Assembly (NCBI RefSeq): GCF_001424565.1
Contig: NZ_LMOL01000012.1
Span: 255 to 45,572 of the forward strand
Source of the DNA: Arthrobacter sp. Leaf141
GTDB taxonomy: Bacteria > Actinomycetota > Actinomycetes > Actinomycetales > Micrococcaceae
Length of the DNA stretch: 45,318 nt
Direction of reading: 5' to 3'
Positions 1 through 7,992 of the stretch are shown piece after piece. The translations under genes were made by a program, and so were the position numbers. Position 1 is the stretch's first letter. Every line of letters begins with the position of its first letter. The notes under the pieces are model-generated. The model was not told the DNA's origin and searched no databases. It was given only the letters and a program-made list of their open reading frames with translations.

Positions 1-1
1 G

Positions 2-337
2 CCCGCACGGGTGCCCTTCGTTACCCAGCAGCTGGCCGGTGCCACCGGCCCGGTTGTAGCGGTCACGGATTACATGAAGGCAGTCCCGGACCAGATCCGG
101 CAGTTCGTCCCCAACGAATTCGCCTCCCTCGGCGCCGACGGCTTCGGCTTCTCCGACACCCGCGCAGCAGCACGCCGCTTCTTCAAAAACGACACCCACT
201 CCGTGGTGGTCCGCGCACTGGAGATGCTGGCACGCAGAGGCGAAGTGGATGCCCAGGCACCCGCCAAGGCGATCGATAAGTACAAACTGCTTGACGTTAA
301 TGCCGGCACCACCGGCGGCGCGGGCGGCGAGTCCTGA
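2..337 (+). CDS. aceE: Pyruvate dehydrogenase E1 component (AceE), C-terminal fragment
   Basis: This is the last 111 codons of a gene cut by the left edge of the window; the reading frame is open from base 2. The residues match the C-terminal domain of homodimeric AceE-type pyruvate dehydrogenase E1, including the VAVTDYMKAVPDQI and FGFSDTRAAARRFF stretches that are typical of it. E1 is the thiamine-diphosphate-dependent subunit that decarboxylates pyruvate and passes the acetyl group to the E2 lipoyl domain in the cytoplasm, so it supplies acetyl-CoA. Its place just upstream of the fatty acid genes is known in other actinobacteria and makes metabolic sense. The family assignment is firm; the N-terminal catalytic part is outside the window. 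Confidence 0.93.
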   Translation, partial: PARVPFVTQQLAGATGPVVAVTDYMKAVPDQIRQFVPNEFASLGADGFGFSDTRAAARRFFKNDTHSVVVRALEMLARRGEVDAQAPAKAIDKYKLLDVNAGTTGGAGGES

Positions 338-363
338 TCACGCGTCTGTGACCTGACCCGATG

Positions 364-403
364 ACGACGGCGGCTCCCTCCGAAAGGCGGGGGCCGCCGT
401 CGT
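364..403 (+). terminator. Probable terminator hairpin after aceE
   Basis: Perfect 11-bp arms (364-374 and 393-403) enclose a second, mostly paired stretch (375-381 with 386-392, one mismatch and one G-T pair) closed by a GAAA tetraloop. The whole is an 18-bp stem starting 26 bases after the aceE stop. There is no strong T-tract, so termination efficiency is uncertain. Confidence 0.6.
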
Positions 404-445
404 ACGTTCCGCAGCGCCCGGTGCTGTGACGCACACCAAGGCGGA

Positions 446-462
446 TTGTAGCCTTTGCACAA
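446..462 (+). promoter_or_regulatory. Putative FasR-type operator upstream of the PucR regulator gene
   Basis: The 17-bp dyad TTGTAGCCTTTGCACAA (TTGT-N9-ACAA) has the same length and the same first six bases as the dyad at 1748-1764 before fabD. It ends 36 bp before the chosen regulator start at 499, a position fitting autoregulation. The role as an operator is inferred from the matching pair of sites. Confidence 0.5.
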
Positions 463-498
463 ATGGAGCTTGTGGGGCGCGGGCCGTATGCTCGGAAG

Positions 499-1743
499 AT
501 GCCAGCACCCGCCACCCCGCCCGCGAAGCGCAAACCGGCCCAGCCCAAAGTCACTCCGGAGAAGTCCGAGACGCTCAAAAAGCTGCGGGCCAACGTGGGC
601 CAGCTGTCCACCACCACCATGCGCGAGCTGGAGAAATCGCTCCCCTGGTACAGCCGGCTGAGCTCCGATGAGCGCTCGGCGCTGGGGATGGTGGCACAGA
701 ACGGCATCGCGGCGTTTGTTACCTGGTACGAGCGGCCCAGTTCGCCGTCCTGGATCCTGACCGACGTATTCGGCACTGCACCCACGGAACTCACCCGCTC
801 CATCAGCCTCCAGAAAGCTCTCCAGCTGATCCGGATCGTGGTGGAGGTGGTGGAGGACCAGGTCCCGGTGATTGCCCCCGAAGCCGACCAGCCGTCGCTG
901 CGCGAGGCTGTGCTCCGATACTCCAGGGAAGTGGCGTTCGCCGCCGCTGACGTCTACGCCCGCGCGGCCGAGTCCCGTGGTTCCTGGGATACCCGGCTTG
1001 AGGCACTGATTGTGGACGCCATCCTGCGGGGCGAAAACACGGATGCGCTGCGGTCCCGGATCGCCGCCCTTGGCTGGAAAGCGCAGGAACGCTTCACCGT
1101 GATGGTGGGCAACTCGCCGTCGGAACCCAGCGCCAGCTACGTCAGCGAACTGCGCAGGATGGCGGGTCGCTACGCGGAGGATGCCCTGGTGGGCATCCAG
1201 GGCGACCGGCTGATCCTGATCCTGGGCGGAGTGCAGGACCGGGAAACCGCCTACATCAAACTCAGTGAGATGTTCGCTCCCGGCCCGGTTGTGTATGGCC
1301 CCGAAGCCGGGTCCCTGCTGGAAGCCAGCAGCTCGGCCCAGTCGGCGTTCGCCGGCCTGACGGCGGCACGCGCCTGGCCGTCCGCGCCGCGCCCGGTGGC
1401 CGCCGATGACCTGCTGCCCGAGCGGGTGATCTCCGGTGACGACGCCGCGCGCCGGTCCCTGGTGAAGAACATTTACCGGCCCCTGGTGGCGGCCTCCAAC
1501 GGGCTTGTCGAAACACTGGGAACCTATCTGGAACTTGGCCATTCGCTGGAAGCCACAGCACGGGAACTTTTTGTCCACGCCAACACCGTGCGGTACCGGC
1601 TCAAGCGTGTCTGCGACGTGACAGGCTGGGATCCGCTGCTGCCCAGGGAGGCCTTTGTGCTGCAGGCAGCCTTGGTGGTGGGACGGCTTTCGGCCCCGCC
1701 AAAGGCCGCCACGGAACGCCAGCCCTCCCGCAATCAAGCCTGA
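499..1743 (+). CDS. fasR: PucR-family transcriptional regulator, FasR-like
   Basis: A 414-residue protein with the PucR C-terminal helix-turn-helix at about residues 338-380, including LEATARELFVHANTVRYRLK, and a central GGDEF-like regulatory region. In Streptomyces coelicolor the PucR-family protein FasR is encoded directly upstream of fabD and activates the fab operon; the gene order here is the same, so FasR function is inferred from family plus position. I chose ATG 499. The in-frame ATG at 463 directly abuts the dyad at 446-462, which would then lie within 20 bp of the start, and residues before 499 look unlike coding sequence. A good ribosome binding site is not obvious for either start, so the N-terminus is uncertain by up to 12 residues. 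It is probably cytoplasmic, binding DNA in response to a lipid or acyl signal that cannot be read from sequence. Confidence 0.82.
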   Translation: MPAPATPPAKRKPAQPKVTPEKSETLKKLRANVGQLSTTTMRELEKSLPWYSRLSSDERSALGMVAQNGIAAFVTWYERPSSPSWILTDVFGTAPTELTRSISLQKALQLIRIVVEVVEDQVPVIAPEADQPSLREAVLRYSREVAFAAADVYARAAESRGSWDTRLEALIVDAILRGENTDALRSRIAALGWKAQERFTVMVGNSPSEPSASYVSELRRMAGRYAEDALVGIQGDRLILILGGVQDRETAYIKLSEMFAPGPVVYGPEAGSLLEASSSAQSAFAGLTAARAWPSAPRPVAADDLLPERVISGDDAARRSLVKNIYRPLVAASNGLVETLGTYLELGHSLEATARELFVHANTVRYRLKRVCDVTGWDPLLPREAFVLQAALVVGRLSAPPKAATERQPSRNQA

Positions 1744-1747
1744 GCCG

Positions 1748-1764
1748 TTGTAGACTTCCTACAA
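1748..1764 (+). promoter_or_regulatory. Putative FasR-type operator upstream of fabD
   Basis: The 17-bp sequence TTGTAGACTTCCTACAA forms a perfect inverted repeat; with the flanking G and C the arms GTTGTAG and CTACAAC are 7 bp each around a 5-bp spacer. It begins 5 bp after the regulator stop codon and 68 bp before the fabD start. It resembles the site at 446-462, so both genes are likely bound by the same protein, most simply the PucR regulator between them. Confidence 0.6.
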
Positions 1765-1831
1765 CCTGACCCCATGAGCTTGGTGCGGACAAACACCGCT
1801 GAACCACGCAGTAATTTGGAAAGCTGGATAC

Positions 1832-2761
1832 GTGCTTGCAATAGTCTGCCCTGGACAGGGCTCACAGACCCCTGGTTTCCTGGCCCCCTGGCTGGAGCTG
1901 CCCTCGGTAGCGGGCCAGTTGGCCGCCCTCAGCGAAATCGCGGGCCTGGACCTCGTGGCCCACGGCACCACCTCTGATGAGGAAACCATCAAGGACACCG
2001 CCGTGGCGCAGCCCCTGATTGTGGCCGCAGGCCTGGTCACGGCGGCATCGCTGTTCGATGTGGACCTGAACTCCCTGCCCGTGATCCTTGCGGGCCACTC
2101 CGTGGGTGAGATCACCGCAGCAGCCCTCGCCGGCGTGCTGACCGACACCGAAGCCATGACGTTCGTCCGGGAACGGGCCAACAGCATGGCCGCCGCAGCA
2201 GCAGTCACCCCTACCGGCATGAGCGCCGTGGTGGGCGGGGACCCCGCGGAAGTCCTGGCAGCCATCGAAGCCTCCGGAGCAACCCCGGCCAACGTCAACG
2301 GCGCAGGCCAGACAGTTGCCGCCGGAACCTTCGACCAGCTGAAGGCCCTCGCGGAAAACCCGCCGGCCAAGGCCCGGGTTATCCCCCTCAAGGTGGCCGG
2401 CGCATTCCACACCAGCCACATGTCCCCCGCCGTGACCGCCCTCGAGGCCCTGGCCCCGCAGCTTAAGCCGCAGGCACCCACGGTGCCGCTGCTGTCGAAT
2501 TTCGACGGCGGCGAGGTCACCGACGGCGGCGCCGCAGTGGCCAGCCTGATCGCCCAGGTCTCCCGTCCCGTCCGTTGGGACCTGTGCATGGAGACCCTGG
2601 TGGGGCGCGGTGTGACCGGCGTCATCGAACTCGCTCCGGCCGGGACCCTCGCCGGGCTCGCCAAGCGTGGCATGCCCGGCGTCAAGACCGTGGCTGTCAA
2701 GACCCCCGATGATCTTTCCGCCGCCCTGGCACTCTTCGCAGAACTGGAGGGAAACGCATGA
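1832..2761 (+). CDS. fabD: Malonyl-CoA:ACP transacylase FabD
   Basis: FabD moves malonyl groups from CoA to acyl carrier protein, charging the extender unit for type II fatty acid synthesis in the cytoplasm. The 309-residue protein has the usual family length, the N-terminal PGQGSQ motif, the nucleophile Ser90 in GHSVGE and the likely catalytic His193 in GAFHTSHM. It starts at GTG 1832 with GGAAAG eight bases upstream. The last four bases overlap the fabH start (ATGA), so fabD and fabH are translationally coupled in one operon with acpP and fabF. The 17-bp dyad at 1748-1764 lies in its upstream region and suggests control by the FasR-like protein. Confidence 0.96.
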   Translation: MLAIVCPGQGSQTPGFLAPWLELPSVAGQLAALSEIAGLDLVAHGTTSDEETIKDTAVAQPLIVAAGLVTAASLFDVDLNSLPVILAGHSVGEITAAALAGVLTDTEAMTFVRERANSMAAAAAVTPTGMSAVVGGDPAEVLAAIEASGATPANVNGAGQTVAAGTFDQLKALAENPPAKARVIPLKVAGAFHTSHMSPAVTALEALAPQLKPQAPTVPLLSNFDGGEVTDGGAAVASLIAQVSRPVRWDLCMETLVGRGVTGVIELAPAGTLAGLAKRGMPGVKTVAVKTPDDLSAALALFAELEGNA

Positions 2762-3819
2762 GCGTTCCTACGCTGAAACAGGCTCCCATCCACGAGCACA
2801 CCCGGATCCTGGGCCTTGGCGCCTTCCGGCCGGATGTCATTGTCACCAACGATGACGTCTGCCAGTGGATTGATTCCTCGGACGAGTGGATCCGCCAGCG
2901 GACGGGCATTGTCACCCGGCACCGGGCAGCGGCCGGCGTCAGCGTCATCGACATGGCCGAGGGCGCTGCCCGCGAGGCCATGGAGAAGGCAGGCATCCAG
3001 GCTTCGGAACTCGGCGCCGTCATCGTCTCCACCGTCACCCACCCTTACGCCACCCCGTCGGCGGCCGCCAGCCTGGCGGACAGGCTGGGTGCAACCCCCG
3101 CGCCGGCATTCGACATCTCAGCGGCCTGCGCCGGGTACTGCTACGGAATCGCCCAGGGCGACGCCCTGGTCCGCTCCGGTGCCGCCAAGTATGTCCTGGT
3201 GGTCGGCGCTGAAAAGCTCTCCGACGTCATCGACAACCGTGAGCGCACCATCTCGTTCCTTCTCGGCGACGGCGCCGGCGCCGTGGTCATCGGGCCTTCC
3301 GACACGCCGGGCATCGCCCCTTCCGTGTGGGGCTCGGACGGCAGCAAGTGGGACGCGATCGGCATGACCCGCTCCATGCTGGACGTCCGCGACCTCGGCA
3401 TCGCGGCCCGGCAGTCCGATTCAACCGGCGACCTGGCCCTCCTCGAAGAGGCACAGGAGCTGTACCCCACCCTCCGCCAGGACGGCCAGACGGTCTTCCG
3501 CTGGGCGGTCTGGGAAATGGCCAAGGTGGCCCAGCAGGCCCTCGAAGCCGCCGGCGTGGAAGCTGAAGACCTGGTGGCGTTCATCCCGCACCAGGCCAAC
3601 ATGCGCATCATTGATGAGATGGTGAAGAAGCTCAAGCTGCCGGAGACGGTTACAGTTGCACGGGACATTGCCGATGCGGGAAACACTTCCGCGGCATCCA
3701 TCCCGCTGGCCACCCACCGCCTGCTGCAGGAGAACCCGGCACTGAGTGGCGGGCTGGCCCTCCAGATCGGCTTCGGTGCCGGCCTGGTGTTCGGCGCCCA
3801 GGTAATTGTCCTCCCTTAG
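2758..3819 (+). CDS. fabH: Beta-ketoacyl-ACP synthase III FabH
   Basis: FabH carries out the first condensation of type II fatty acid synthesis, joining an acyl-CoA primer to malonyl-ACP. In actinobacteria it often accepts branched primers derived from amino acids, but primer choice cannot be read here. The catalytic triad is complete: Cys124 in ISAACAGYC, His278 in PHQANMR and Asn309 in DAGNTSAAS. At 353 residues it is slightly longer than the E. coli enzyme because of a short N-terminal extension. It overlaps fabD by four bases and is followed after 77 bp by acpP; that gap contains a small hairpin (3858-3874) and a clear AAGGAG ribosome binding site for acpP. Confidence 0.96.
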   Translation: MSVPTLKQAPIHEHTRILGLGAFRPDVIVTNDDVCQWIDSSDEWIRQRTGIVTRHRAAAGVSVIDMAEGAAREAMEKAGIQASELGAVIVSTVTHPYATPSAAASLADRLGATPAPAFDISAACAGYCYGIAQGDALVRSGAAKYVLVVGAEKLSDVIDNRERTISFLLGDGAGAVVIGPSDTPGIAPSVWGSDGSKWDAIGMTRSMLDVRDLGIAARQSDSTGDLALLEEAQELYPTLRQDGQTVFRWAVWEMAKVAQQALEAAGVEAEDLVAFIPHQANMRIIDEMVKKLKLPETVTVARDIADAGNTSAASIPLATHRLLQENPALSGGLALQIGFGAGLVFGAQVIVLP

Positions 3820-3896
3820 AAACGCCCACCGGGCCGCACCCGCGGCCTGACCCATTTCCGGCATCCCCTGCCGGTAATACAGAAAAGGAGCCATCA

Positions 3897-4142
3897 ATGG
3901 CTAGCAACGAAGAGATCCTGGCCGGCCTGGCTGAAATCGTCAACGAAGAGACCGGCCTTGCGCCCGAGGCCGTGGAGCTGGACAAGTCCTTCACCGAGGA
4001 CCTGGACATCGACTCCATCTCCATGATGACCATCGTGGTCAACGCTGAAGAGAAGTTCGGCGTCCGCATCCCCGACGAAGAGGTCAAGAACCTCAAGACC
4101 GTCGGCGACGCCGTCAGCTTCATCGCAGGCGCACAGGCCTAG
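3897..4142 (+). CDS. acpP: Acyl carrier protein
   Basis: An 81-residue acidic protein that holds growing fatty acyl chains as thioesters on a phosphopantetheine arm. The attachment residue is Ser40 in the motif DIDSISMM; aspartate-serine-isoleucine replaces the more usual aspartate-serine-leucine, a variation tolerated in actinobacterial ACPs. The ribosome binding site AAAAGGAG lies seven bases before the ATG. It is the third gene of the fab operon. A T-tailed hairpin lies directly after it (4173-4215), so part of the transcript probably ends here, which would give more acpP than fabF message. Confidence 0.97.
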   Translation: MASNEEILAGLAEIVNEETGLAPEAVELDKSFTEDLDIDSISMMTIVVNAEEKFGVRIPDEEVKNLKTVGDAVSFIAGAQA

Positions 4143-4172
4143 CAACCAACTGCGCCGGCCACCGGCGCGGCA

Positions 4173-4215
4173 GGGCTGCCGGTCTGGACCACCGGACCGG
4201 CAGCCCGCGCTTTTT
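4173..4215 (+). terminator. Intrinsic terminator between acpP and fabF
   Basis: Perfect 12-bp arms, GGGCTGCCGGTC (4173-4184) and its complement (4195-4206), are separated by a 10-base loop and followed by a run of five T at 4211-4215. This is the most canonical rho-independent terminator in the window, yet it lies inside the fab operon, 31 bp after the acpP stop and about 95 bp before the fabF start. Confidence 0.75.
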
Positions 4216-4308
4216 CCGGCACACGTGCCACGCGGCACAGCGCCGAACATCAACATGCGGGACCCTTCGAGAAACGAAGCCGGATTCCCACCGACAGAGA
4301 GTGATCCC

Positions 4309-5544
4309 ATGACACGCAAAGTAGTCATTACCGGTCTGGGTGCCACCACGCCCATCGGCGGCGACGTACCCACGATGTGGAACAACGCGCTCAAGGGGGT
4401 CTCCGGTGCCCGCACCCTGGAGGACGACTGGGTTGCCCAGTACGAGCTCCCCGTCCACTTTGCGGCCCGCTGCAGCACCCCCGCCCTCGACGTGCTGAGC
4501 CGCGTCGAAGCCAAGCGGATGGACCCCTCCACGCAGTTCGGCGTTATAGCCGCCCGCGAGGCCTGGGCTGACTCCGGCATCACGGAGTTCGACAAGGACC
4601 GCCTGGCCGTTGCCTTCGCAACAGGCATCGGCGGCGTCTGGACCCTGCTGGACGCATGGGACACGCTGAAGGCCAAGGGCCCCAGGCGCGTCCTCCCCAT
4701 GACCGTTCCCATGCTGATGCCCAACGGTGTGGCCGCTGCCGTCAGCCTCGACCTGGGTGCCCGCGCCGGCGCCCACACACCCGTGTCCGCCTGCGCTTCC
4801 GGCACCGAAGCACTGCACCTTGGCCTGGAACTCATCCGCTCCGGCAAAGCCGACGTCGTTATGTGCGGCGGCGCCGAAGCCGCCATCCACCCGATGCCGC
4901 TGGCCGCGTTCGCCTCCATGCAGGCCCTGTCCCGCCGCAACGACGACCCGCAGGGCGCCTCCCGTCCTTACGACACCGGCCGCGACGGCTTTGTTATGGG
5001 CGAAGGCGCAGGCGCCCTGGTCCTCGAGGCCGAAGAGCACGCCCTGGCCCGCGGCGCCCGCATTTACGGCGAACTGGCCGGCACCTCTGTCACCGCCGAC
5101 GCGTACCACATCACCGCACCGGACCCGCAGGGACTCGGCGCAACCCGTGCCCTGAAGGCTGCCATGTTCGATGGCCGGATCCAGGCCGAGGACGTGGTGC
5201 ACGTCAACGCCCACGCCACCTCCACCCCCGTCGGCGACAAGCCGGAGTACACGGCGCTCCGCGCGGCGCTGGGCACCCACGTGGACAACGTGGCCGTCTC
5301 CGCCACCAAATCGCAGATGGGCCACCTCCTGGGCGCTTCCGGCGCTGTGGAAGCGGTCCTCACCGTGCTCGCCGTGTACGAGCGCAGGGCGCCGCTGACC
5401 ATCAACCTGGAAAACCAGGATCCGGAGATCCCGCTCGACGTGGTCACCTCCCCCCGGACCCTGCCCGGCGGCAGCATCGTGGCGCTGAGCAACTCCTTCG
5501 GCTTCGGCGGCCACAACGCCGTGGTCGCGATCCGCAGCGTGTAG
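4309..5544 (+). CDS. fabF: Beta-ketoacyl-ACP synthase II FabF
   Basis: This enzyme elongates acyl-ACP by condensation with malonyl-ACP. The 411-residue protein has the Cys-His-His active site: Cys162 in VSACASGTEA, His302 in NAHATSTPVGD and His339 in SQMGHLLGASG, plus the glycine-rich end SNSFGFGGHN. The frame is open further upstream to 4225, but the ATG at 4309 is preferred because the protein then begins MTRKVVITGLG as in the family and an AGAGAG sequence precedes it. It is the last gene of the fab operon and is followed by a strong terminator at 5572-5606. Since a terminator also lies upstream, its message may come partly from read-through and partly from its own weak start. Confidence 0.95.
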   Translation: MTRKVVITGLGATTPIGGDVPTMWNNALKGVSGARTLEDDWVAQYELPVHFAARCSTPALDVLSRVEAKRMDPSTQFGVIAAREAWADSGITEFDKDRLAVAFATGIGGVWTLLDAWDTLKAKGPRRVLPMTVPMLMPNGVAAAVSLDLGARAGAHTPVSACASGTEALHLGLELIRSGKADVVMCGGAEAAIHPMPLAAFASMQALSRRNDDPQGASRPYDTGRDGFVMGEGAGALVLEAEEHALARGARIYGELAGTSVTADAYHITAPDPQGLGATRALKAAMFDGRIQAEDVVHVNAHATSTPVGDKPEYTALRAALGTHVDNVAVSATKSQMGHLLGASGAVEAVLTVLAVYERRAPLTINLENQDPEIPLDVVTSPRTLPGGSIVALSNSFGFGGHNAVVAIRSV

Positions 5545-5571
5545 TACGCCGGCCCAGGTGGCCGGTGCACA

Positions 5572-5606
5572 AAAGGGAGGCCCCGCCGTTGGCGGGGCCT
5601 CCCTTT
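5572..5606. terminator. Bidirectional terminator after fabF
   Basis: A perfect 16-bp inverted repeat (AAAGGGAGGCCCCGCC and its complement) with a GTT loop, ending in TTT on the plus strand and preceded by AAAA, so it can work in both directions. It lies between the convergent genes fabF and the DUF3145 gene. Confidence 0.85.
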
Positions 5607-5643
5607 CGCTATGGAGATTCGCGGCTGGAACGGCCGACGGCGG

Positions 5644-6147
5644 TCAGCCCACCTGGTGCAGCCAGCGGACGGGGGCGCCTTCGGCCGCGTGCCGGAAAGG
5701 CTCAAGCTCCTCGTCCCAGGCCTCGCCCAAGGCAAGAGACAGTTCGTGGTAGACCGCCGCGGGATCTCCGGCGCCAGATTCGTAGGCGTAGCGGATGCGG
5801 TCCTCGGAGACCATGATGTTTCCGTGCACGTCCGTGACGGCGTGGAAGATGCCGAGTTCGGGGGTATGGGACCAGCGGCCACCGTCTACGCCCTGGCTGG
5901 GTTCTTCGGTGACTTCATACCGGAGGTGTGCCCAGCCGCGCAACGAGGATGCGAGCGTAGCACCCGTCCCGGGTGTGCCGGTCCAGGACAGCTCGGCGCG
6001 GAACATTCCAGGCGCGGCCGGCTGCGGCGTCCACTCAAGGTCCGTCCGCTTGTCCACGACAGACCCCACTGCCCACTCGACGTGAGGGCACAGTGCGGTA
6101 GGGGCAGAGTGGATAAACAGCACACCGCGGGTTGTTGAATCAGACAT
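5644..6147 (-). CDS. DUF3145 domain-containing protein
   Basis: A 167-residue protein recognisable as the actinobacterial family DUF3145, whose biochemical role is unknown. It begins MSDSTTRGVLFIHSAPTALC and contains the conserved stretches VEWAVGSVV and GWAHLRYEVTEEPS. I chose the ATG at 6147 rather than one at 6159 because GGAGG sits five bases before it and the family starts with MSD. There is no signal peptide or membrane segment, so it is probably cytoplasmic. The gene is transcribed toward fabF. The 240 bp upstream, up to xerC, contain no other gene that I can see; an AT-rich patch near 6239-6255 may hold its promoter. Confidence 0.85.
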   Translation of the reverse strand: MSDSTTRGVLFIHSAPTALCPHVEWAVGSVVDKRTDLEWTPQPAAPGMFRAELSWTGTPGTGATLASSLRGWAHLRYEVTEEPSQGVDGGRWSHTPELGIFHAVTDVHGNIMVSEDRIRYAYESGAGDPAAVYHELSLALGEAWDEELEPFRHAAEGAPVRWLHQVG

Positions 6148-6387
6148 TCCATCCTCCATGGCTCTAGGTACGTCTTCCCCAACGACCTCTGCCTGGACGG
6201 AACTGCTGACCCGCTTCTGCGGTGGTGCTTCCTCCCCGATATTAAGCTGTATTTCTCAAAGATGAGTCCGGACTTGCCCTGAGCACCAGACCCGAAGGGT
6301 TGAAGCTGCACTTGAAAGTTCCCGGACGTGACTCTCATTGTGCCGTACCCCGCAAAATAACGCCAGTGCGATTCCCCACACTTTCCG

Positions 6388-7314
6388 CTAAGCGCGGGGG
6401 TGCGCCTGCTGGTAGCTTTGCCGCAGCCGGTCAACGGAGACATGGGTGTAGATCTGCGTGGTGGCCAGGCTGCTGTGGCCAAGTATCTCCTGGACGGCAC
6501 GCAGGTCCGCGCCGCCATCCAGCAGGTGCGTCGCGGCCGAATGGCGCAGGGCGTGTGGTCCGGAGGCGGAGGTGTCGCCGAGGGCTTCGAAGAGCCGGTT
6601 CACGAGCGTGCGCACCTGGCGCTGGTCCACCCGGCCGCCCCGGGCCCCCAGGAAAAGCGCAGGCCCGCTGGTGCCCGTGGCGACCAGCGGCCGGCCCCGC
6701 CGCAGCCAGTCGTCGACGGCGACCGCTGCGGGCACCCCATAAGGGACGGTCCGCTCCTTGTTGCCTTTGCCGATAACCCGCAATGTGCGGCGGTCGGGAT
6801 CCAGGTCGTCCACGTCCAGCCCGGCCAGCTCGCCCACGCGGACGCCGGTGGCATAGAGGAGTTCCACGATGGCGCGGTCCCGGACCGCCAGCGGGCCGCC
6901 GTCGGACGCGGCCGTGGCGAGGCCCGCCAGCAGTCGGTCCAGCTGGGAAGCCTGCAGGACTCCGGGAAGGGACCGCTCCCGCTTCGGCGCCTTCAGCCGC
7001 AGGGCCGGGTCTGCGGGGATCCGCTCCTCCCGAAGAGCCCAGGATGTGAAGACCCGGGCGCTTGCGGACCTGCGCGCCAGGGTGGCGCGGGCTACGCCAG
7101 CCGAGTTCTGCGCCCCCAGCCAACGGCGGAAGGTGCCCAGCTCAAGGTCGGCCAGGCTTGCGGCGCCCTCCTGCGCAGCGTAGGCAAGCAACCCGGTCAG
7201 GTCACCAAGGTAGGCCCGCCGGGTATGGGGAGACACGGCACGTTCGCCGGAAAGGTAGGCGGCAAACGCCTCAAGGGGTTCGCCGAGCCCCGGCGGCAGG
7301 TCAGTGCACTCCAC
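6388..7314 (-). CDS. xerC: Tyrosine recombinase XerC
   Basis: A 308-residue tyrosine recombinase of the XerC/XerD type, which resolves chromosome dimers at dif. The catalytic residues are all present: Arg159 in TGVRVGEL, Lys183 in IGKGNKER, His254 and Arg257 in HALRHSAATH, His280 in LGHSSLATTQ and the nucleophile Tyr289 in IYTHV. Residues 11-110 form the SAM-like core-binding domain. The intact active site and usual length argue for the housekeeping enzyme rather than an integron or phage integrase. In Mycobacterium tuberculosis xerC lies close to dprA; here a 6.7-kb block of metabolic genes lies between them. No dif-like site was recognised nearby. Confidence 0.92.
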   Translation of the reverse strand: MECTDLPPGLGEPLEAFAAYLSGERAVSPHTRRAYLGDLTGLLAYAAQEGAASLADLELGTFRRWLGAQNSAGVARATLARRSASARVFTSWALREERIPADPALRLKAPKRERSLPGVLQASQLDRLLAGLATAASDGGPLAVRDRAIVELLYATGVRVGELAGLDVDDLDPDRRTLRVIGKGNKERTVPYGVPAAVAVDDWLRRGRPLVATGTSGPALFLGARGGRVDQRQVRTLVNRLFEALGDTSASGPHALRHSAATHLLDGGADLRAVQEILGHSSLATTQIYTHVSVDRLRQSYQQAHPRA

Positions 7315-7371
7315 TCCCCCACCATCTCAAACCAGGCCCGGCCAGGCCCGGCAGACACGCTTAGGGCCAGG

Positions 7372-7983
7372 CTACTGGTTGGCTGAACTTCCCAGGGATA
7401 CCTGGATCTGGCAGCGGATCCCATCGAGGACCTCTGCATCCGTGCGGGCGGCGTAGACAGCAGCGGTGGTGCCCAGGTGGAGGATGGCGGAGACGACCCG
7501 GGCCAGGACATCGGCGTCAGCAGGCTTGAGGGATCCATCGCTCCGCAGAATGTCCGCCATCACCAGCTCCAGCTTTCTGGAAAGCTGGAGCCCCTCCTGC
7601 CGGAAGGGTTCGCGCGGGTCACCGAAAACCAATTCCTGCTGATAGCTCCGGCCGTTTTCCGGATGCTCCCGGATGCATTTCACAACGGGTTCCAGAAGCG
7701 CCACCAGGGCCGGGACTGCACCGCGCCCCCTGACGAGCCGGGCTGCGGAGATCCCCTCCTGGATTGCAAGCTCAAACTTGACGTTCTGGACCATGATCAA
7801 CAACTCGGCCTTGGTGGACGCATAGAGATACAGCGTTCCGATCGCCAGGCCCGCCCGGTCGGCTACCTGCTGCGTGGTTACACCGCGCACACCAGCCACG
7901 GCGAACAACTCCGCCGTAGCCGCCATGATCCGCAACCGCTTGTCCGCCTTGCGCCGTCCCCTGCGTCCCAGGGCTTCGTTCAC
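7372..7983 (-). CDS. TetR-family transcriptional repressor (island copy 1)
   Basis: A 203-residue TetR-type regulator with the helix-turn-helix at about residues 36-55 (VTTQQVADRAGLAIGTLYLY) and a variable ligand-binding C-terminal part. I chose the GTG at 7983, which has a perfect AAGGAGG seven bases upstream; the frame extends further but those residues look non-coding. It is a paralogue of the regulator at 11386-11988: the helix-turn-helix region and a later motif (GRSYQQELVFGDPREP against GRTYLREMAFGDPQEP) match closely. It is divergent from the hydrolase at 8046, with a perfect dyad in the shared promoter region, so it probably represses that operon and itself until a small molecule binds. 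The ligand is unknown. Confidence 0.88.
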   Translation of the reverse strand: MNEALGRRGRRKADKRLRIMAATAELFAVAGVRGVTTQQVADRAGLAIGTLYLYASTKAELLIMVQNVKFELAIQEGISAARLVRGRGAVPALVALLEPVVKCIREHPENGRSYQQELVFGDPREPFRQEGLQLSRKLELVMADILRSDGSLKPADADVLARVVSAILHLGTTAAVYAARTDAEVLDGIRCQIQVSLGSSANQ

Positions 7984-7992
7984 GACGCCTCC

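Noticed and set aside
70..1737. A long open frame on the minus strand opposite aceE and the PucR regulator
   Set aside because: It mirrors the codon pattern of the real genes, has no ribosome binding site and resembles no family. Such antisense frames are common in high-GC DNA; others at 4120-5514 (minus), 25785-27263 (minus) and 28610-30193 (plus) were left out for the same reason.
3858..3874. Small hairpin CCGGCA-TCCCC-TGCCGG between fabH and acpP
   Set aside because: Only 6 bp with no T-tract; too weak to call as a terminator.
6148..6387. A dif site next to xerC
   Set aside because: No 28-bp sequence with Xer-type half-sites was found; dif usually lies far from xerC.
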